A stretch of 64,000 nt of DNA from Prauserella rugosa (GCF_000719975.1 NZ_JOIJ01000002.1:310001-374000), one strand, 5' to 3'; shown: positions 8,412 to 18,399, counted from the first letter of the stretch. Notes: generated by a model not told the origin, from the sequence alone. Translations and numbers: made by a program.

Positions 8412-9452
8412 ATGCCCGAGTACGCGATTCTCATCCTGCCGTCGGCCAACCGTGTCTACACCGAGACCTCGCGGCGCCTGTTGCAGGCCGAGCTGGCGGT
8501 GTTCGGCGACACCGTGCTGTCGGTCGCCCCCACCGCCGTCGCCGAGACGGAGATCGGCGGCGCCGAGTACGTCACGTTCACCACGGACGCACCGCTGACC
8601 GACGAGGACGTGGCACGGCTGTCGCGGCTCTCCTCGGCGTATGTCCTCTTCGAACGGTCGGGCGAGTTGTTGCGGCCGGTTCCGCTCCAGCGGTGGGGTC
8701 GCTTCGACTCGGATCTGCTGACGATCCAGAAGTACACGGGCAAGACCAACGAACTGTTCACCGCGCTGCTGCTGAACCTCACCGTGCTGTCGACGACCCG
8801 GCCGCAGGCGCTGACGGAGGCGGGCCTGCACGTCCTGGATCCGTTGTGCGGCAGGGGAACGACGCTGAACCTGGCCATGATGTACGGCTTCGACGCGACG
8901 GGCGTGGACGTCGACGAACGTGATTTCGAGGCCTACCAACAGTTCGTCAAGACGTACCTGCGCACCAAGCGCGTCAAGCACACCGCGGAGGCGACCCCGT
9001 TGCGACGCAACAAGGTCCGCCTCGGGAGCCGACTCGACGTGACCTACGCACCCACCAAGGAGGAGTACAAGGCCGGCGACACCCGGTCGATTAGCTACCT
9101 GCGGTGCGACACGCTCGAGACCGACGAGGTGGTGCGCAGAAACAGCGTCGACGTGATCGTCACCGACGCACCCTACGGCGTGCAGCACGGCAGCCACCGG
9201 CAGAACGCCAATCCGGTGCGGAGTCCGCGGGACTTGCTGGCCGCGGCCGTTCCCGTGTGGACGCGGACGCTGCGCCGCGGCGGGGCGCTCGGCCTGTCGT
9301 GGAACACCCACGTCGTGCCCCGTGACGAACTCGTCGACATCCTCACCGGCGCCGGTCTGACCGTGCGGTCCGGCGGAGCCTACGACGGCCTGGCCCACCG
9401 GGTCGACCAGGCCATCGTGCGCGACGTCCTCATCGCCACGAAGGACGCCTGA
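8412..9452 (+). CDS. TRM11-like class I SAM methyltransferase
   Basis: A 346-residue protein. The N-terminal half (about 1-125) is a THUMP/FLD-like region without a clear motif. The C-terminal half is a Rossmann methyltransferase with DPLCGRGTTLNLA (SAM-binding) and VDVIVTDAPYGVQHG, an N-methyltransferase D/NPPY-type motif. This is the arrangement of TRM11/TrmG10 tRNA guanosine N2-methyltransferases, so RNA methylation is more likely than DNA methylation. A TACTCT -10-like box (8399-8404) lies 7 nt before the ATG with no Shine-Dalgarno, which suggests a leaderless transcript. Confidence 0.8.
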   Translation: MPEYAILILPSANRVYTETSRRLLQAELAVFGDTVLSVAPTAVAETEIGGAEYVTFTTDAPLTDEDVARLSRLSSAYVLFERSGELLRPVPLQRWGRFDSDLLTIQKYTGKTNELFTALLLNLTVLSTTRPQALTEAGLHVLDPLCGRGTTLNLAMMYGFDATGVDVDERDFEAYQQFVKTYLRTKRVKHTAEATPLRRNKVRLGSRLDVTYAPTKEEYKAGDTRSISYLRCDTLETDEVVRRNSVDVIVTDAPYGVQHGSHRQNANPVRSPRDLLAAAVPVWTRTLRRGGALGLSWNTHVVPRDELVDILTGAGLTVRSGGAYDGLAHRVDQAIVRDVLIATKDA

Positions 9453-9534
9453 CCGCCACCCCTCTCCCCCGCCCCGGACCGTCACCCGGCGCATTCCGCA
9501 CCCGCGGAACCCGCGGTTCTGCGACGATGCACAC

Positions 9535-11946
9535 GTGGCCGCACCTCGCACCCGGCGACGGCGCCGGATCCGGATCGCCGCGGTGCTCGGCGTGACCACG
9601 GTCCTGGTCGCCGCGTGCCTGATCACGTGGGCGCGCATCCCGCGTGACGACCTGGCGATGCTCGAAGCGGGCAGTCTGCACATCGATCCGCGCGTGCCTG
9701 CCGCGGCCAGCGCCCGAGGGCTCACCGTCACGATCGACCGGGGCAGCGACAACCCGGACGACAGCGACACCGACAACAGCGACAACGACAGCGACAACGA
9801 CGACGACACCGACGACAGCGACACCGACAGCGACACCGAGCCCAACACCGGCGACGACACGGGGCCGCGCATCACCGTCCGGAGCGGCCACGCAGCCGTG
9901 TGGAGCAGCGACCCTGGCCACGCGTTCCTCGGCGCGGGCCGCGGCGAGCTCACCGCCGAGGAGGACCGCGGCTACTTCTGGCTCCGCAGCGACCACGACC
10001 GCGAGTGGACGACCCAGACCGTCGACCGGATGACCGCCACCGACCGCGGGGTCGTCCTCCGCGGCCACCTGCGGGACGCCGACGGCGGCCGCGGACCTTC
10101 CTGGCGGGCCGAGTTCTCCGCCACCGACCGCGGAGCCACGGTGGACGCCCGGCTCGACGATGCGGACAACGCGGACGAGGCAGGCTCGGCCGGCGAGGCG
10201 GGGCAGGCCACGTCGCTCGGGTTCTGGAGCAGCCGGACCGGCAGTAGCGCGGTCCACGGCTTCGGCGAGCAGTTCACCGACATGGATCTCGACGGACGTC
10301 TCGTCCCCGTCGTCGTCCGTGAGCAGGGCGTCGGCAGGGGCGAACAACCGGTGAGCATCCTGGCCGACGTCACGAACAACGGAGCGGGCGGCACCGAGGA
10401 CATGACCTACGCGGCGTGGGCGTCGTGGGTGACCGCGGACCTGCGGGGCGTCCGGTTGGACCCCGCACTGCCCGAGTCGCACGCCCTCGCCGTCGCCGAC
10501 ACCCGCACCGAGGGCCGGGTCGGACTGGAGGTCCAGGCCACCCACCTGCGCGCCGAACTGGTCACCGCCGACACACCCCTCGAGCTCGTCGCCCGCCAGC
10601 AGTCCGGTGTGGACCGTCCGCCGCTCGCCCACTGGACCGGGAACGGGGCGATCGTCGGGCTCCAGGGCGGCACGGATTCGGTGCGGCGGTCGGTGGAGTC
10701 GTTGCGGTCGGCCGGTGCGCGGATCAGCGGGGTCTGGCTGCAGGACTGGACCGGCCGGCGCACCACGTCGTTCGGGCAGCGTCTGTGGTGGACCTGGCAG
10801 CGCGACGAGGAGCGGTACCCGCAGTGGCGCCGGCTGGTCGCCGACCTCGCCGACTCGGACATCGCGGTGACGACGTACGTCAATCCGTTCCTGGTCGACC
10901 CCGCGGGAAAGCAGCCCGCACCGGCGCGGAACCTGCTGGCCGAGGCGCGGGCGCGCGGATACCTGGTGACCACGGAGTCCGGCCGCCCGTACACCCTCGA
11001 CCAGGGCGATTTCGACGCCTACCTCGTGGACCTGACCGACGATGCCGCGCGGGACTGGTACGCCGACGTCATCGCCGACGAGGTACTCACCGACGGAGTC
11101 CGGGGTCTCATGGCCGATTTCGGCGAGGGGCTGCCACTGGACGCACAGCTCACCGACGGCGATCCGATGACGGCACACAACCGCTGGCCGGCGCTGTGGG
11201 CCGGCACCGTGCGGGAGGCCTGCGAGCGGGCGGAGCAGCCCGACTGCGTCACCTGGTTCCGCTCGGGTTCACTCGGGATGGACGCCGACGCGCCGATGTT
11301 CTGGAACGGCGACCAGCTCACGTCGTTCAGTGCCGAGGACGGACTGGGGTCGGTGCTGCGCGGCACGTTCTCGGCGGGCGTGTCCGGGTGGCCGCTGGTG
11401 CATTCCGACGTCGGCGGCTACACGTCGATCGACGCGGTGGTGAAGGATTACGTGCGCTCACCGGAACTGCTCGCCCGGTGGGCCGAGCTGTCGGCGTTCG
11501 GCGTCCTCATGCGCACCCACGAGGGGAACCGGCCGGCGGACAACACCCAGGTCTACGACGAGGTCGCACGGAACCGGTTCGCCGAGGCGACGCGGATCTA
11601 CGCGGCGCTGGCCGACTACCGGCGCGAGGTGGTCGACCACGCCACCGAGACCGGCGTCCCCGCGATCCGGCACGGCTGGCTCCAGGCACCGGACACGGCC
11701 GCGGCCGGGGTGGACACACAGTTCTTCTTCGGGCCGTCGATCCTCGTCGCACCCGTGCTCACCGAGGGCGCCGACGACGTGGAGGTCACCCTTCCACCGG
11801 GCCGGTGGCGGCACCTGCTGACCGGACACGTCTACGCGGGCGGCACGACCCGCACGGTCCCGGCGCCGATCGGCACCCCCGCCGCGTTCGTGGAGACCTC
11901 CGACCCGTGGGCCGAGCGGCTCACCGACGCCCTCGCGAACCGGTAG
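9535..11946 (+). CDS. membrane-anchored GH31 glycosidase, sulfoquinovosidase-like
   Basis: An 803-residue protein. An Arg-rich N-terminus and hydrophobic segment (residues 12-32, with lipobox-like VAAC at Cys28) indicate export, as a lipoprotein or TM-anchored. An Asp/Ser/Thr-rich linker follows (about 70-110). The GH31 barrel carries LQDWTGRRTTSFGQRLWW with Gln403, Arg416 and Trp419. It also has the nucleophile motif MADFGE (Asp528), the acid/base WNGDQ (Asp593) and MRTHEG (His662). Recalled E. coli YihQ residues Q288, R301 and W304 have exactly the same 13/16 spacing and bind the sulfonate. The enzyme should therefore cleave sulfoquinovosides outside the cell. GTG at 9535 is the start. No other sulfoquinovose gene is nearby. 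Confidence 0.83.
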   Translation: MAAPRTRRRRRIRIAAVLGVTTVLVAACLITWARIPRDDLAMLEAGSLHIDPRVPAAASARGLTVTIDRGSDNPDDSDTDNSDNDSDNDDDTDDSDTDSDTEPNTGDDTGPRITVRSGHAAVWSSDPGHAFLGAGRGELTAEEDRGYFWLRSDHDREWTTQTVDRMTATDRGVVLRGHLRDADGGRGPSWRAEFSATDRGATVDARLDDADNADEAGSAGEAGQATSLGFWSSRTGSSAVHGFGEQFTDMDLDGRLVPVVVREQGVGRGEQPVSILADVTNNGAGGTEDMTYAAWASWVTADLRGVRLDPALPESHALAVADTRTEGRVGLEVQATHLRAELVTADTPLELVARQQSGVDRPPLAHWTGNGAIVGLQGGTDSVRRSVESLRSAGARISGVWLQDWTGRRTTSFGQRLWWTWQRDEERYPQWRRLVADLADSDIAVTTYVNPFLVDPAGKQPAPARNLLAEARARGYLVTTESGRPYTLDQGDFDAYLVDLTDDAARDWYADVIADEVLTDGVRGLMADFGEGLPLDAQLTDGDPMTAHNRWPALWAGTVREACERAEQPDCVTWFRSGSLGMDADAPMFWNGDQLTSFSAEDGLGSVLRGTFSAGVSGWPLVHSDVGGYTSIDAVVKDYVRSPELLARWAELSAFGVLMRTHEGNRPADNTQVYDEVARNRFAEATRIYAALADYRREVVDHATETGVPAIRHGWLQAPDTAAAGVDTQFFFGPSILVAPVLTEGADDVEVTLPPGRWRHLLTGHVYAGGTTRTVPAPIGTPAAFVETSDPWAERLTDALANR

Positions 11947-11959
11947 CGCCGCGCGAGCC

Positions 11960-12115
11960 TTGTCGACCCACTTCAGCCGGAACCGCGAGCTGCTCGACGA
12001 GATCGAGCGGGATCTCGCCGACGGTGCGGGCGCACAGGCGCCCGACGCCGCGGACGTCCTCGAGCGCGCACGCGAACGGCGCGACGACGACACGAGGGCC
12101 GGCGGCGTCGCGTGA
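11960..12115 (+). CDS. putative antitoxin partner of the PIN toxin
   Basis: A 51-codon ORF read from TTG at 11960 (STHFSRNRELLDEIERDLAD...), acidic and helix-rich. Its TGA overlaps the toxin GTG by 4 nt (GTGA), the usual antitoxin-toxin coupling. No ribbon-helix-helix or AbrB DNA-binding motif is obvious, and no strong Shine-Dalgarno precedes the TTG. The frame is open further upstream into the GH31 gene. Function is inferred from position only. Confidence 0.5.
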   Translation: MSTHFSRNRELLDEIERDLADGAGAQAPDAADVLERARERRDDDTRAGGVA

Positions 12116-12510
12116 TCGTCGTCGATGCTTCGGCACTCGCGAACGCCCTGGTCTACAACGACGACCGCGGCCGCAAGGCTCGGGCCGCACTGGCACGTGA
12201 CGTGGAGTGGGCCGCGCCCGACCATTGGATGGCCGAGGTGTTCTCGGTTGTCCGCGACCTCACCCTGGGCGGCAAGATCAGTGACGACACGGCGGTGCGC
12301 ACGATCGAACGCCTGCGACGCATCGCGATCGACACTGTTCGGATTGCCGACCTCGTGCCGCGTATGTGGCAGCTGCGCGCGAACATCAGCGGTTACGACG
12401 CCGCGTACGTGGCGCTCGCCGAGACCCGTGGCCTCACGCTCGTCACCGCCGACCGGCGACTGGCTCGGGTGGCGCTGGACAGCTGCCGGATCGAGCTCGT
12501 CGCGACCTGA
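12112..12510 (+). CDS. vapC: PIN-domain ribonuclease toxin (VapC family)
   Basis: A 132-residue protein with the four acidic PIN positions: Asp5 (IVVDAS), Glu42 (HWMAEV), Asp96 (GYDAAYVALAE) and Asp114 (TADRRL). VapC toxins cleave tRNA or rRNA when their antitoxin is lost. Translation is coupled to the preceding small ORF through a GTGA overlap. It is convergent with rbfA, 28 bp away. The pair sits in the non-syntenic block that interrupts the rbfA-truB region, which fits a horizontally acquired module. Confidence 0.86.
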   Translation: MIVVDASALANALVYNDDRGRKARAALARDVEWAAPDHWMAEVFSVVRDLTLGGKISDDTAVRTIERLRRIAIDTVRIADLVPRMWQLRANISGYDAAYVALAETRGLTLVTADRRLARVALDSCRIELVAT

Positions 12511-12538
12511 ACACCGCCGCCGATCCGTGCGGCCGGCG

Positions 12539-12985
12539 TCACTCCTCGTCGGCGTCCTTGGCGGGCTTGTAGGGATCGGCCTCGCCCGCGGGCTGGGCCG
12601 CGGTGGCCTGGCGGGCGACCTCCGCGTCAGCCTCCCGTGCCTTGGCGAGCAGTTCGTCGATGTTGCGCGCCTCGGACGGGATGTTGTCGGCCACGAACGT
12701 CAGCGTCGGCGTGTACCGCACGCCGGTGCCCTGGCCCACCTTCGTGCGGAGCACGCCGCGGGCGGATTCCAGCGCGGCGGCGGCACCCGCGAAGTCCGGT
12801 GCCGCGTCGAGGGTCTCGCCGAGCACCGTGTAGTACACCGTGGCGTCGCGCAGGTCGCCGGTGATGCGGGCGTCGGTGATCGTGACGTTGCCCAGCCGAG
12901 GGTCCTTCACCTCGTGCTCGAGGGCGGACGCGACGATCTGCGCGATCCGCTTCGCCAGCCTGCGTGCCCGAGCGTTGTCAGCCAC
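12539..12985 (-). CDS. rbfA: ribosome-binding factor A
   Basis: A 148-residue RbfA from GTG at 12985 ([17 protein letters not shown]), with GAGGGG upstream; the longer ATG at 13000 is less likely. The KH-fold core shows [23 protein letters not shown] and [22 protein letters not shown]. It binds 30S precursors and helps mature the 16S 5' end, with a role in cold adaptation. The C-terminal tail (about 115-148) is acidic and low-complexity, as in other actinobacteria. It follows the DUF503 gene on the same strand. Confidence 0.95.
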   Translation of the reverse strand: MADNARARRLAKRIAQIVASALEHEVKDPRLGNVTITDARITGDLRDATVYYTVLGETLDAAPDFAGAAAALESARGVLRTKVGQGTGVRYTPTLTFVADNIPSEARNIDELLAKAREADAEVARQATAAQPAGEADPYKPAKDADEE

Positions 12986-13015
12986 CCCGAATCCCCTCAT
13001 TCCTGCCTGTACGAC

Positions 13016-13312
13016 TCAGTCGTCCTCGCCACCGTGTACCCGACGGCGGGCCGACAGCAGCTCCATCTCCGGCCGCTCCGCCACGAACCGTTCGCACGCG
13101 TCCAGGACGTCCCGCACGTGCGCGCCGTCGGCGGCGACCGTTGCGATGCCGACGGTCGCCCTCCGGTACAGCTCCAGCTGACCGGCCTCGGCGACCGCCA
13201 CGTCGAAGCGTTTCCGCAGCTCGGCCACGAGTGGCCGCACCACCGAACGCTTCTGTTTGAGAGACCGGACGTCACCCAGGAGCACGTCCAGCTCCAGTGA
13301 ACCCACGAACAC
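13016..13312 (-). CDS. DUF503 family protein (YlxP-like)
   Basis: A 98-residue protein from GTG at 13312 (VFVGSLELDVLLGDVRSLKQKRSVVRPL), the expected family length. The ORF extends to a TTG at 13339, but the family N-terminus supports the internal GTG. DUF503/YlxP proteins are small ferredoxin-fold proteins almost always found between infB and rbfA, as here. They are thought to act in ribosome assembly, but no reaction is known. Confidence 0.9.
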   Translation of the reverse strand: MFVGSLELDVLLGDVRSLKQKRSVVRPLVAELRKRFDVAVAEAGQLELYRRATVGIATVAADGAHVRDVLDACERFVAERPEMELLSARRRVHGGEDD

Positions 13313-13399
13313 CGTTACCCCGCATCGCCGGGTCGACAAGGGCCGCCGGTGCCGCGGGCGGGGGAACGGCTCACCGCTCCCCCGCCCGCAGGCCCGAAC

Positions 13400-16312
13400 T
13401 CACTCGCGCGGCTTCTCGCGCTGCTCGTACGTCTCGACGACGTCGCCGACCTTGATGTCGGAGAACTTGCCGAGCGTCAAACCGCACTCGTAGCCGTCGC
13501 GCACCTCGGTCGCGTCGTCCTTGAACCGCCGCAGCGACGCCACGGGCAGTTCCTCGCCGACGACGACACCGTCCCGCAGCAGCCGCGCCTTGGCGTTGCG
13601 GCGGATGATGCCCGAGGTGACGAGGCAACCGGCGATCGTGCCGAACTTCGAGGACTTGAAGACCTCGCGGACCTCGGCCTTGCCGAGCTCGACCTCTTCG
13701 TACTCCGGCTTGAGCATGCCCTTGAGGGCCTGCTCGATCTCGTCGATCGCCTGGTAGATCACCGTGTAGTACCGGACGTCGACGCCCTCGCGGCTGGCCC
13801 GCTCGGTCGCCTTGCCCTGTGCTCGCACGTTGAACCCGATCACGACCGCGTCGGAGGCCGTCGCCAGGTCGATGTCGCTCTCGGTCACGCCACCGACACC
13901 GCGGTGCACGATCGACAGCTCGACCTCGTCGCCCACCTCGATCTGCATGAGCGAGTTCTCGAGAGCCTCGACGGTACCCGAGTTGTCGCCCTTGATGATC
14001 AGGTTGAGGGTGTTGGTCTCCTTCAGTGCGGAGTCCAGGTCCTCCAGGCTGACGCGCTTGCGCTTGGCCGCGTTCTCGGCGTTACGGATACGGGCCTGGC
14101 GGCGTTCGGCGATCTGCCGTGCCACCCGGTCCTCGTCCACGACCAGGAACGTGTCACCCGCACGCGGGACCGACGTGAAGCCGATGACCTGCACCGGGCG
14201 CGACGGGTCGGCCTCGGTGACGTCACGGTTGTACTCGTCGACCATGCGCCGCACGCGGCCGTAGGCGTCCCCGGCCACCACCGAGTCGCCGACCCGCAGC
14301 GTGCCGCGCTGCACGAGCACGGTCGCCACGGGGCCGCGGCCGCGGTCGAGGTGGGCCTCGATGGCGACGCCCTGCGCCTCCATGTCCGGGTTGGCCCGCA
14401 GGTCCAGCGCCGCGTCGGCGGTCAGCAGGATCGCCTCGAGCAACCCGTCGATGTTGACGTTCTCCCGCGCGGAGATGTCGACGAACATCGTGTCGCCGCC
14501 GTACTCCTCGGCCACCAGGCCGTACTCGGTGAGCTGCTGGCGGATCTTCTGCGGGTTGGCGCCTTCCTTGTCGATCTTGTTGACCGCGACCACGATCGGG
14601 GCCTTGGCAGCCTGCGCGTGGTTGATCGCCTCGATCGTCTGCGGCATCACGCCGTCGTCGGCCGCGACCACGATGACCGCGATGTCCGTCGCCTGTGCAC
14701 CACGGGCACGCATGGCGGTGAACGCCTCGTGACCCGGGGTGTCGATGAACGTGACGGTGCGCTCGTCGCCCTCGAGCTCGGCCTTCACCTGGTAGGCACC
14801 GATGTGCTGGGTGATGCCACCGGCCTCGCCCTCGGCCACCCGCGTCTTCCGGATGGTGTCCAGCAGTCGCGTCTTACCGTGGTCGACGTGACCCATGACG
14901 GTCACGACCGGAGGCCGCACCTGCAGGTCCTCGTCGGTGCCCGCGTCCTCGCCGTAGTGGATGTCGAAGGCCTCGAGCAGCTCGCGGTCCTCCTCCTCCG
15001 GGCTGACGACCTGAACGTTGTAGTTCATCTCGCCGCCGAGGAGCTCCAGCACGTCGTCGGAGACCGACTGGGTCGCGGTGACCATCTCGCCGAGGTGGAA
15101 CAGCACCTGCACCAGCGAAGCCGGGTTGGCGTCGATCTTCTCGGCGAAGTCGGTCAGCGACGCACCGCGCGGCAGGCGGATCGTCTCGCCGCTGCCCTTC
15201 GGCAGACGCACGCCACCGACGGACGGCGCCTGCATGTTCTCCATGTACTCCTGGCGCTTCTGCCGCTTCGACTTGCGGCCCTTGCGCGAGGGGCCACCGG
15301 GACGGCCGAAGGCACCGGCCGTGCCACCACGGCCGCCACCGCCGCGGCCACGGAAGCCGCCGCCACCGGGTCCACCGCGGAAGCCGCCGCCACCACCGCC
15401 GGCGGGAGCGCCGCCAGGTCCGCCCCGACCGCCGCCGGGTCCACCGCGGCCGCCACCGGGTCCGCCCCGACCGCCGCCGGGTCCGCCACGGCCACCACCG
15501 GGTCCACCACGACCGCCGGGTCCGCTCTGCTTGGCGGGCCGCGACGGCATCATGCCCGGGTTCGGGCGCGGCGGCATGTTGCCGGGGCTCGGGCGGTTAC
15601 CGCCGCCCTGGCCACCCTGCCCGGATCCGCCGGAACGCTGACCCTGCTGGCCACCGCCCTGCTGACCGGTCTGGCCGCCCTGGCCACCCTGTCCGGGACC
15701 ACCGGAGCGCTGGCCACCCTGCTGACCGCCACCGGGACGCGGCGCGGACGGACGCGGGGCCGGCGAACCGGATCCCACGCCGAACGGGTTGTTGCCGACG
15801 CGCGGCTGCTTCGGTCCCGGCTTCGGACCGGGCTTGGGACCCTGCGGCTTCGGCGGAACCACGGCACCGCCGGACTGGTCCTGCTTCGGCGCCTCGGGCT
15901 GCGCCGCGGGGGCCTTCGCGGCCGGAGCCTGCTCGGCCGGCTGCGCGGGCTTGGGACCGGGCTTCGGTCCCGGCTTCGGACCGGGCTTGGGAGCCGCCGG
16001 CTTCGGGGCCGACTGCGAGCTCTCCTGCGCGGGCCGGGCCGGCGCCTCGGCCGGCGTCGACGGCGCCTGCTGCGCACCGGCCGACGGGGCGCTCTTCGCA
16101 CCGCCACCCGGCGTCGGCGCGGACTTGCCGCCCCCGGCCTTCTCGTCCTTCGTGGGTCCGTACGCGTCCCGGAGGCGCCGGGCGACCGGTGCCTCCACGG
16201 TGGACGACGCGGACTTCACGAACTCGCCCTGCTCCTTGAGCTTGGCGAGTACTTCCTTGCTCGTGACACCGAGCTCTTTCGCGAGCTCGTGCACGCGGGC
16301 CTTGCCTGCCAC
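13400..16312 (-). CDS. infB: translation initiation factor IF-2
   Basis: A 970-residue IF-2 from GTG at 16312, preceded by GGAGAG. The N-terminal IF2_N helix ([22 protein letters not shown]) is followed by about 400 residues of Pro/Gly/Gln/Ala-rich low complexity, including repeated GGPGGGR units at about 15400-15510. The GTPase core has MGHVDHGKT (Met at about residue 473), DTPGHEAF and NKID, and the C-terminal tRNA-binding domains follow. It positions fMet-tRNA on the 30S and promotes subunit joining. It lies downstream of ylxR, with a hairpin between the two. Confidence 0.97.
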   Translation of the reverse strand: MAGKARVHELAKELGVTSKEVLAKLKEQGEFVKSASSTVEAPVARRLRDAYGPTKDEKAGGGKSAPTPGGGAKSAPSAGAQQAPSTPAEAPARPAQESSQSAPKPAAPKPGPKPGPKPGPKPAQPAEQAPAAKAPAAQPEAPKQDQSGGAVVPPKPQGPKPGPKPGPKQPRVGNNPFGVGSGSPAPRPSAPRPGGGQQGGQRSGGPGQGGQGGQTGQQGGGQQGQRSGGSGQGGQGGGNRPSPGNMPPRPNPGMMPSRPAKQSGPGGRGGPGGGRGGPGGGRGGPGGGRGGPGGGRGGPGGAPAGGGGGGFRGGPGGGGFRGRGGGGRGGTAGAFGRPGGPSRKGRKSKRQKRQEYMENMQAPSVGGVRLPKGSGETIRLPRGASLTDFAEKIDANPASLVQVLFHLGEMVTATQSVSDDVLELLGGEMNYNVQVVSPEEEDRELLEAFDIHYGEDAGTDEDLQVRPPVVTVMGHVDHGKTRLLDTIRKTRVAEGEAGGITQHIGAYQVKAELEGDERTVTFIDTPGHEAFTAMRARGAQATDIAVIVVAADDGVMPQTIEAINHAQAAKAPIVVAVNKIDKEGANPQKIRQQLTEYGLVAEEYGGDTMFVDISARENVNIDGLLEAILLTADAALDLRANPDMEAQGVAIEAHLDRGRGPVATVLVQRGTLRVGDSVVAGDAYGRVRRMVDEYNRDVTEADPSRPVQVIGFTSVPRAGDTFLVVDEDRVARQIAERRQARIRNAENAAKRKRVSLEDLDSALKETNTLNLIIKGDNSGTVEALENSLMQIEVGDEVELSIVHRGVGGVTESDIDLATASDAVVIGFNVRAQGKATERASREGVDVRYYTVIYQAIDEIEQALKGMLKPEYEEVELGKAEVREVFKSSKFGTIAGCLVTSGIIRRNAKARLLRDGVVVGEELPVASLRRFKDDATEVRDGYECGLTLGKFSDIKVGDVVETYEQREKPRE

Positions 16313-16436
16313 TGCTCTCCTCAACTGAGGCCAGACAGGCAAAGCACCCGCTGACCTCGTCCTATCGTCGCGCGTTCATGGCTTCAGCTTCACGGCTGAC
16401 TCATGACGGGTCGACCTGCTTCCTTGTTTCCGGCCA

Positions 16437-16459
16437 GAGCCCGGGGACGTCCCGGGCTC
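16437..16459 (-). terminator. hairpin between ylxR and infB
   Basis: A perfect 9-bp inverted repeat (GAGCCCGGG at 16437-16445, CCCGGGCTC at 16451-16459) with a 5-nt loop begins at the ylxR stop codon. No T-tract follows. It could attenuate transcription into infB or be an RNA-processing site. About 120 nt of untranslated sequence remains before the infB start. Confidence 0.4.
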
Positions 16460-16769
16460 ATTCTTCGGTGGCGAGCCGTTCCAGGGCCGCCCGCACAGCG
16501 GACGTGTCGAGCGGACCGGGCACGCGCAGTGCGCGCGGGAATGCCCGCTTCCGCTCGGCTTTGACCAGGCACGCCGGATCGCGATGCAACCAGGCACCGC
16601 GCCCGGGGAGCCGTCGCCGTTCGTCGACGACCAGCTCCCCGTGTGCCACGACCAACCTCACCAGCTCGTCGTTCAACGCCCGTCGACGGCAACCGACGCA
16701 CGTACGAACCGGGCCGGTCATCGACGTCGGGCGTTGCACCGGGCTCCAGTTTAGCTCTTGACCTCTCAC
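16458..16769 (-). CDS. ylxR: YlxR family RNA-binding protein (DUF448)
   Basis: A 103-residue protein with the YlxR signature RTCVGCRRR, then [23 protein letters not shown] and KRAFPRALR. YlxR-like proteins are small RNA-binding or nucleoid-associated factors encoded between nusA and infB. GTG at 16769 overlaps the nusA stop (GTGA), so translational coupling supports this start. An internal ATG at 16721 would give 87 residues and lacks a Shine-Dalgarno. Confidence 0.9.
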   Translation of the reverse strand: MRGQELNWSPVQRPTSMTGPVRTCVGCRRRALNDELVRLVVAHGELVVDERRRLPGRGAWLHRDPACLVKAERKRAFPRALRVPGPLDTSAVRAALERLATEE

Positions 16770-17827
16770 TCAGCCGAACCGGTTACCGCTGTGTGAGGCG
16801 CGTCCTCCGGACCGGCGTCCGGGGAGGCCTCCTGCTGCGGTCCGGCGTCCGGCGCGGCGTCGCTGCGGATGTCGATCCGCCACCCCGTGAGCCGGGCCGC
16901 GAGGCGGGCGTTCTGCCCTTCCTTGCCGATGGCCAGGGACAACTGGAAGTCCGGGACCACGACCCGCGCGGTCTTCGCGCGCTCGTCCACCACCGTCACC
17001 GACACGGCCTTCGCGGGCGAGAGCGCGTTGCCGACGAACCGGGCCGGGTCGTCGGAGAAGTCGATGATGTCGATCTTCTCGCCGCCGAGCTCGCTCATGA
17101 CATTGCGCACACGACCGCCCACGGGTCCGATGCACGCGCCCTTGGCGTTGACACCCTGCACGGTCGAGCGCACCGCGATCTTCGACCGGTGGCCAGCCTC
17201 GCGGGCGACCGCGGAGATCTCCACGGTGCCGTCGGCGATCTCGGGCACCTCGAGCGCGAACAGTTTGCGCACCAGGTTCGGGTGGGTGCGCGACAGCGTG
17301 ATCTGCGGTCCGCGGGCGCTGCGGGCCACGCCGACCACGTAGGCCTTGATCCGGGCGCCGTGTTCGTAGTTCTCCCCCGGCACCTGTTCGGCCAGCGGCA
17401 GCACGCCCTCGGTGTCGCCGCCGATGTCGACGACGACCATGCCGCGCGCGTTGGCGCGGGCGTCCCGCTGGATCACCCCGGCGACGATCTCGCCCTCCTT
17501 GGCGGAGAACTCGCCGTAGGTCTTCTCGTGCTCGGCGTCGCGCAGGCGCTGGAGGATGACCTGCCGGGCCGTGGTCGCGGCGATGCGGCCGAACCCCTCC
17601 GGCGTGTCGTCCCATTCCTCGGCGATCTCGCCGTTCTCGTCGAGCGTGTGCGCGAGCACGCGCACGTACCCGGTCTTGCGGTCGATGTCGATGCGTGCCC
17701 GCGGCTGGTGGCCCTCGGTGTGCTTGTAGGCCGTGAGCAGCGCCGACTCGATGGCTTCGAGCACCGCCTCGAACGGGATGTCCTTGTCGGCCTCGATGGC
17801 CCGCAGCGCGGCGATGTCGACGTTCAC
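16766..17827 (-). CDS. nusA: transcription termination/antitermination factor NusA
   Basis: A 353-residue NusA: an N-terminal RNAP-binding domain ([20 protein letters not shown]), an S1 domain around [17 protein letters not shown], then two KH domains ([20 protein letters not shown] and [16 protein letters not shown]). Actinobacterial NusA lacks the E. coli C-terminal repeats, and this length agrees. GTG at 17827 has AAGGAGGAG upstream and overlaps the rimP stop by 4 nt. A longer in-frame ORF to 18694 is an artefact. Confidence 0.97.
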   Translation of the reverse strand: MNVDIAALRAIEADKDIPFEAVLEAIESALLTAYKHTEGHQPRARIDIDRKTGYVRVLAHTLDENGEIAEEWDDTPEGFGRIAATTARQVILQRLRDAEHEKTYGEFSAKEGEIVAGVIQRDARANARGMVVVDIGGDTEGVLPLAEQVPGENYEHGARIKAYVVGVARSARGPQITLSRTHPNLVRKLFALEVPEIADGTVEISAVAREAGHRSKIAVRSTVQGVNAKGACIGPVGGRVRNVMSELGGEKIDIIDFSDDPARFVGNALSPAKAVSVTVVDERAKTARVVVPDFQLSLAIGKEGQNARLAARLTGWRIDIRSDAAPDAGPQQEASPDAGPEDAPHTAVTGSAE

Positions 17828-18399
17828 CTCGGCTCCTCCTTCGGTGTTGCCGAGGGCGTCCCGGTGGCACCCTCGCTGTTGTCCTTGCCCGCGTCCGTCG
17901 AGTTCTCCGCATCCTGTTCCAGGAGCTTGAGCTCGTCGGCGGGCGGTTGCTTGAACTCCACTTCGAGGACGGCCTTGGCCACGGCGGAGTAGTGCACGTC
18001 GCGGATCGTGCCGCCGACCAGCATGCGCGCCGCGGTCTCGCCCGCGTCGCCGACTCTGCCGGTGAATTCCGCGCCCTCGGTCGGGGTCACGCGCACCAGG
18101 CGGAACTTCGCTCTCCGCCAGTGCCGCGGTGCGGTCAACGGGCGGTCCACGCCCGGCGAGGTGACCTCGAGCGTGTAGGCGCCCGCGATGAGGTGTTCGT
18201 GCTCGTCGAGCACCCCGGACAGGACCCGGCTGACCTCGGCGACCTCGTCGAGGCCGACTCCGTCGTCGCTGTCGACGACGACCTTGACCAGCTTGCGCCG
18301 CCCGGCCGGTTGGACGTCGAGCGCGTCGAGATCGAAACCCGCGGCCGTGACGGCCTCGGCCACGATGGGCTCCAGCCGGCTGGCGAGTTCGTTGGGCAC
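17824..18399 (-). CDS. rimP: ribosome maturation factor RimP
   Basis: A 191-residue protein from GTG at 18399 ([24 protein letters not shown]). The core shows [23 protein letters not shown] and [14 protein letters not shown]. RimP assists 30S assembly. The C-terminal extension (about 155-191) is acidic and low-complexity. It is first in the rimP-nusA-ylxR-infB-DUF503-rbfA run. The 270 bp upstream, shared with the divergent DUF4439 gene, hold repeated ACACAGACAAC-type elements (18425-18480) but no clear promoter. Confidence 0.94.
   Translation of the reverse strand: MPNELASRLEPIVAEAVTAAGFDLDALDVQPAGRRKLVKVVVDSDDGVGLDEVAEVSRVLSGVLDEHEHLIAGAYTLEVTSPGVDRPLTAPRHWRRAKFRLVRVTPTEGAEFTGRVGDAGETAARMLVGGTIRDVHYSAVAKAVLEVEFKQPPADELKLLEQDAENSTDAGKDNSEGATGTPSATPKEEPR

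Noticed and set aside
6657-9953. 1098-residue minus-strand ORF
   Set aside because: It is antisense to three well-supported plus-strand genes and has shadow composition (Arg/Gly/His-rich).
13349-16354. 1001-residue plus-strand ORF opposite infB
   Set aside because: Composition mirrors the infB repeats; infB is certain.
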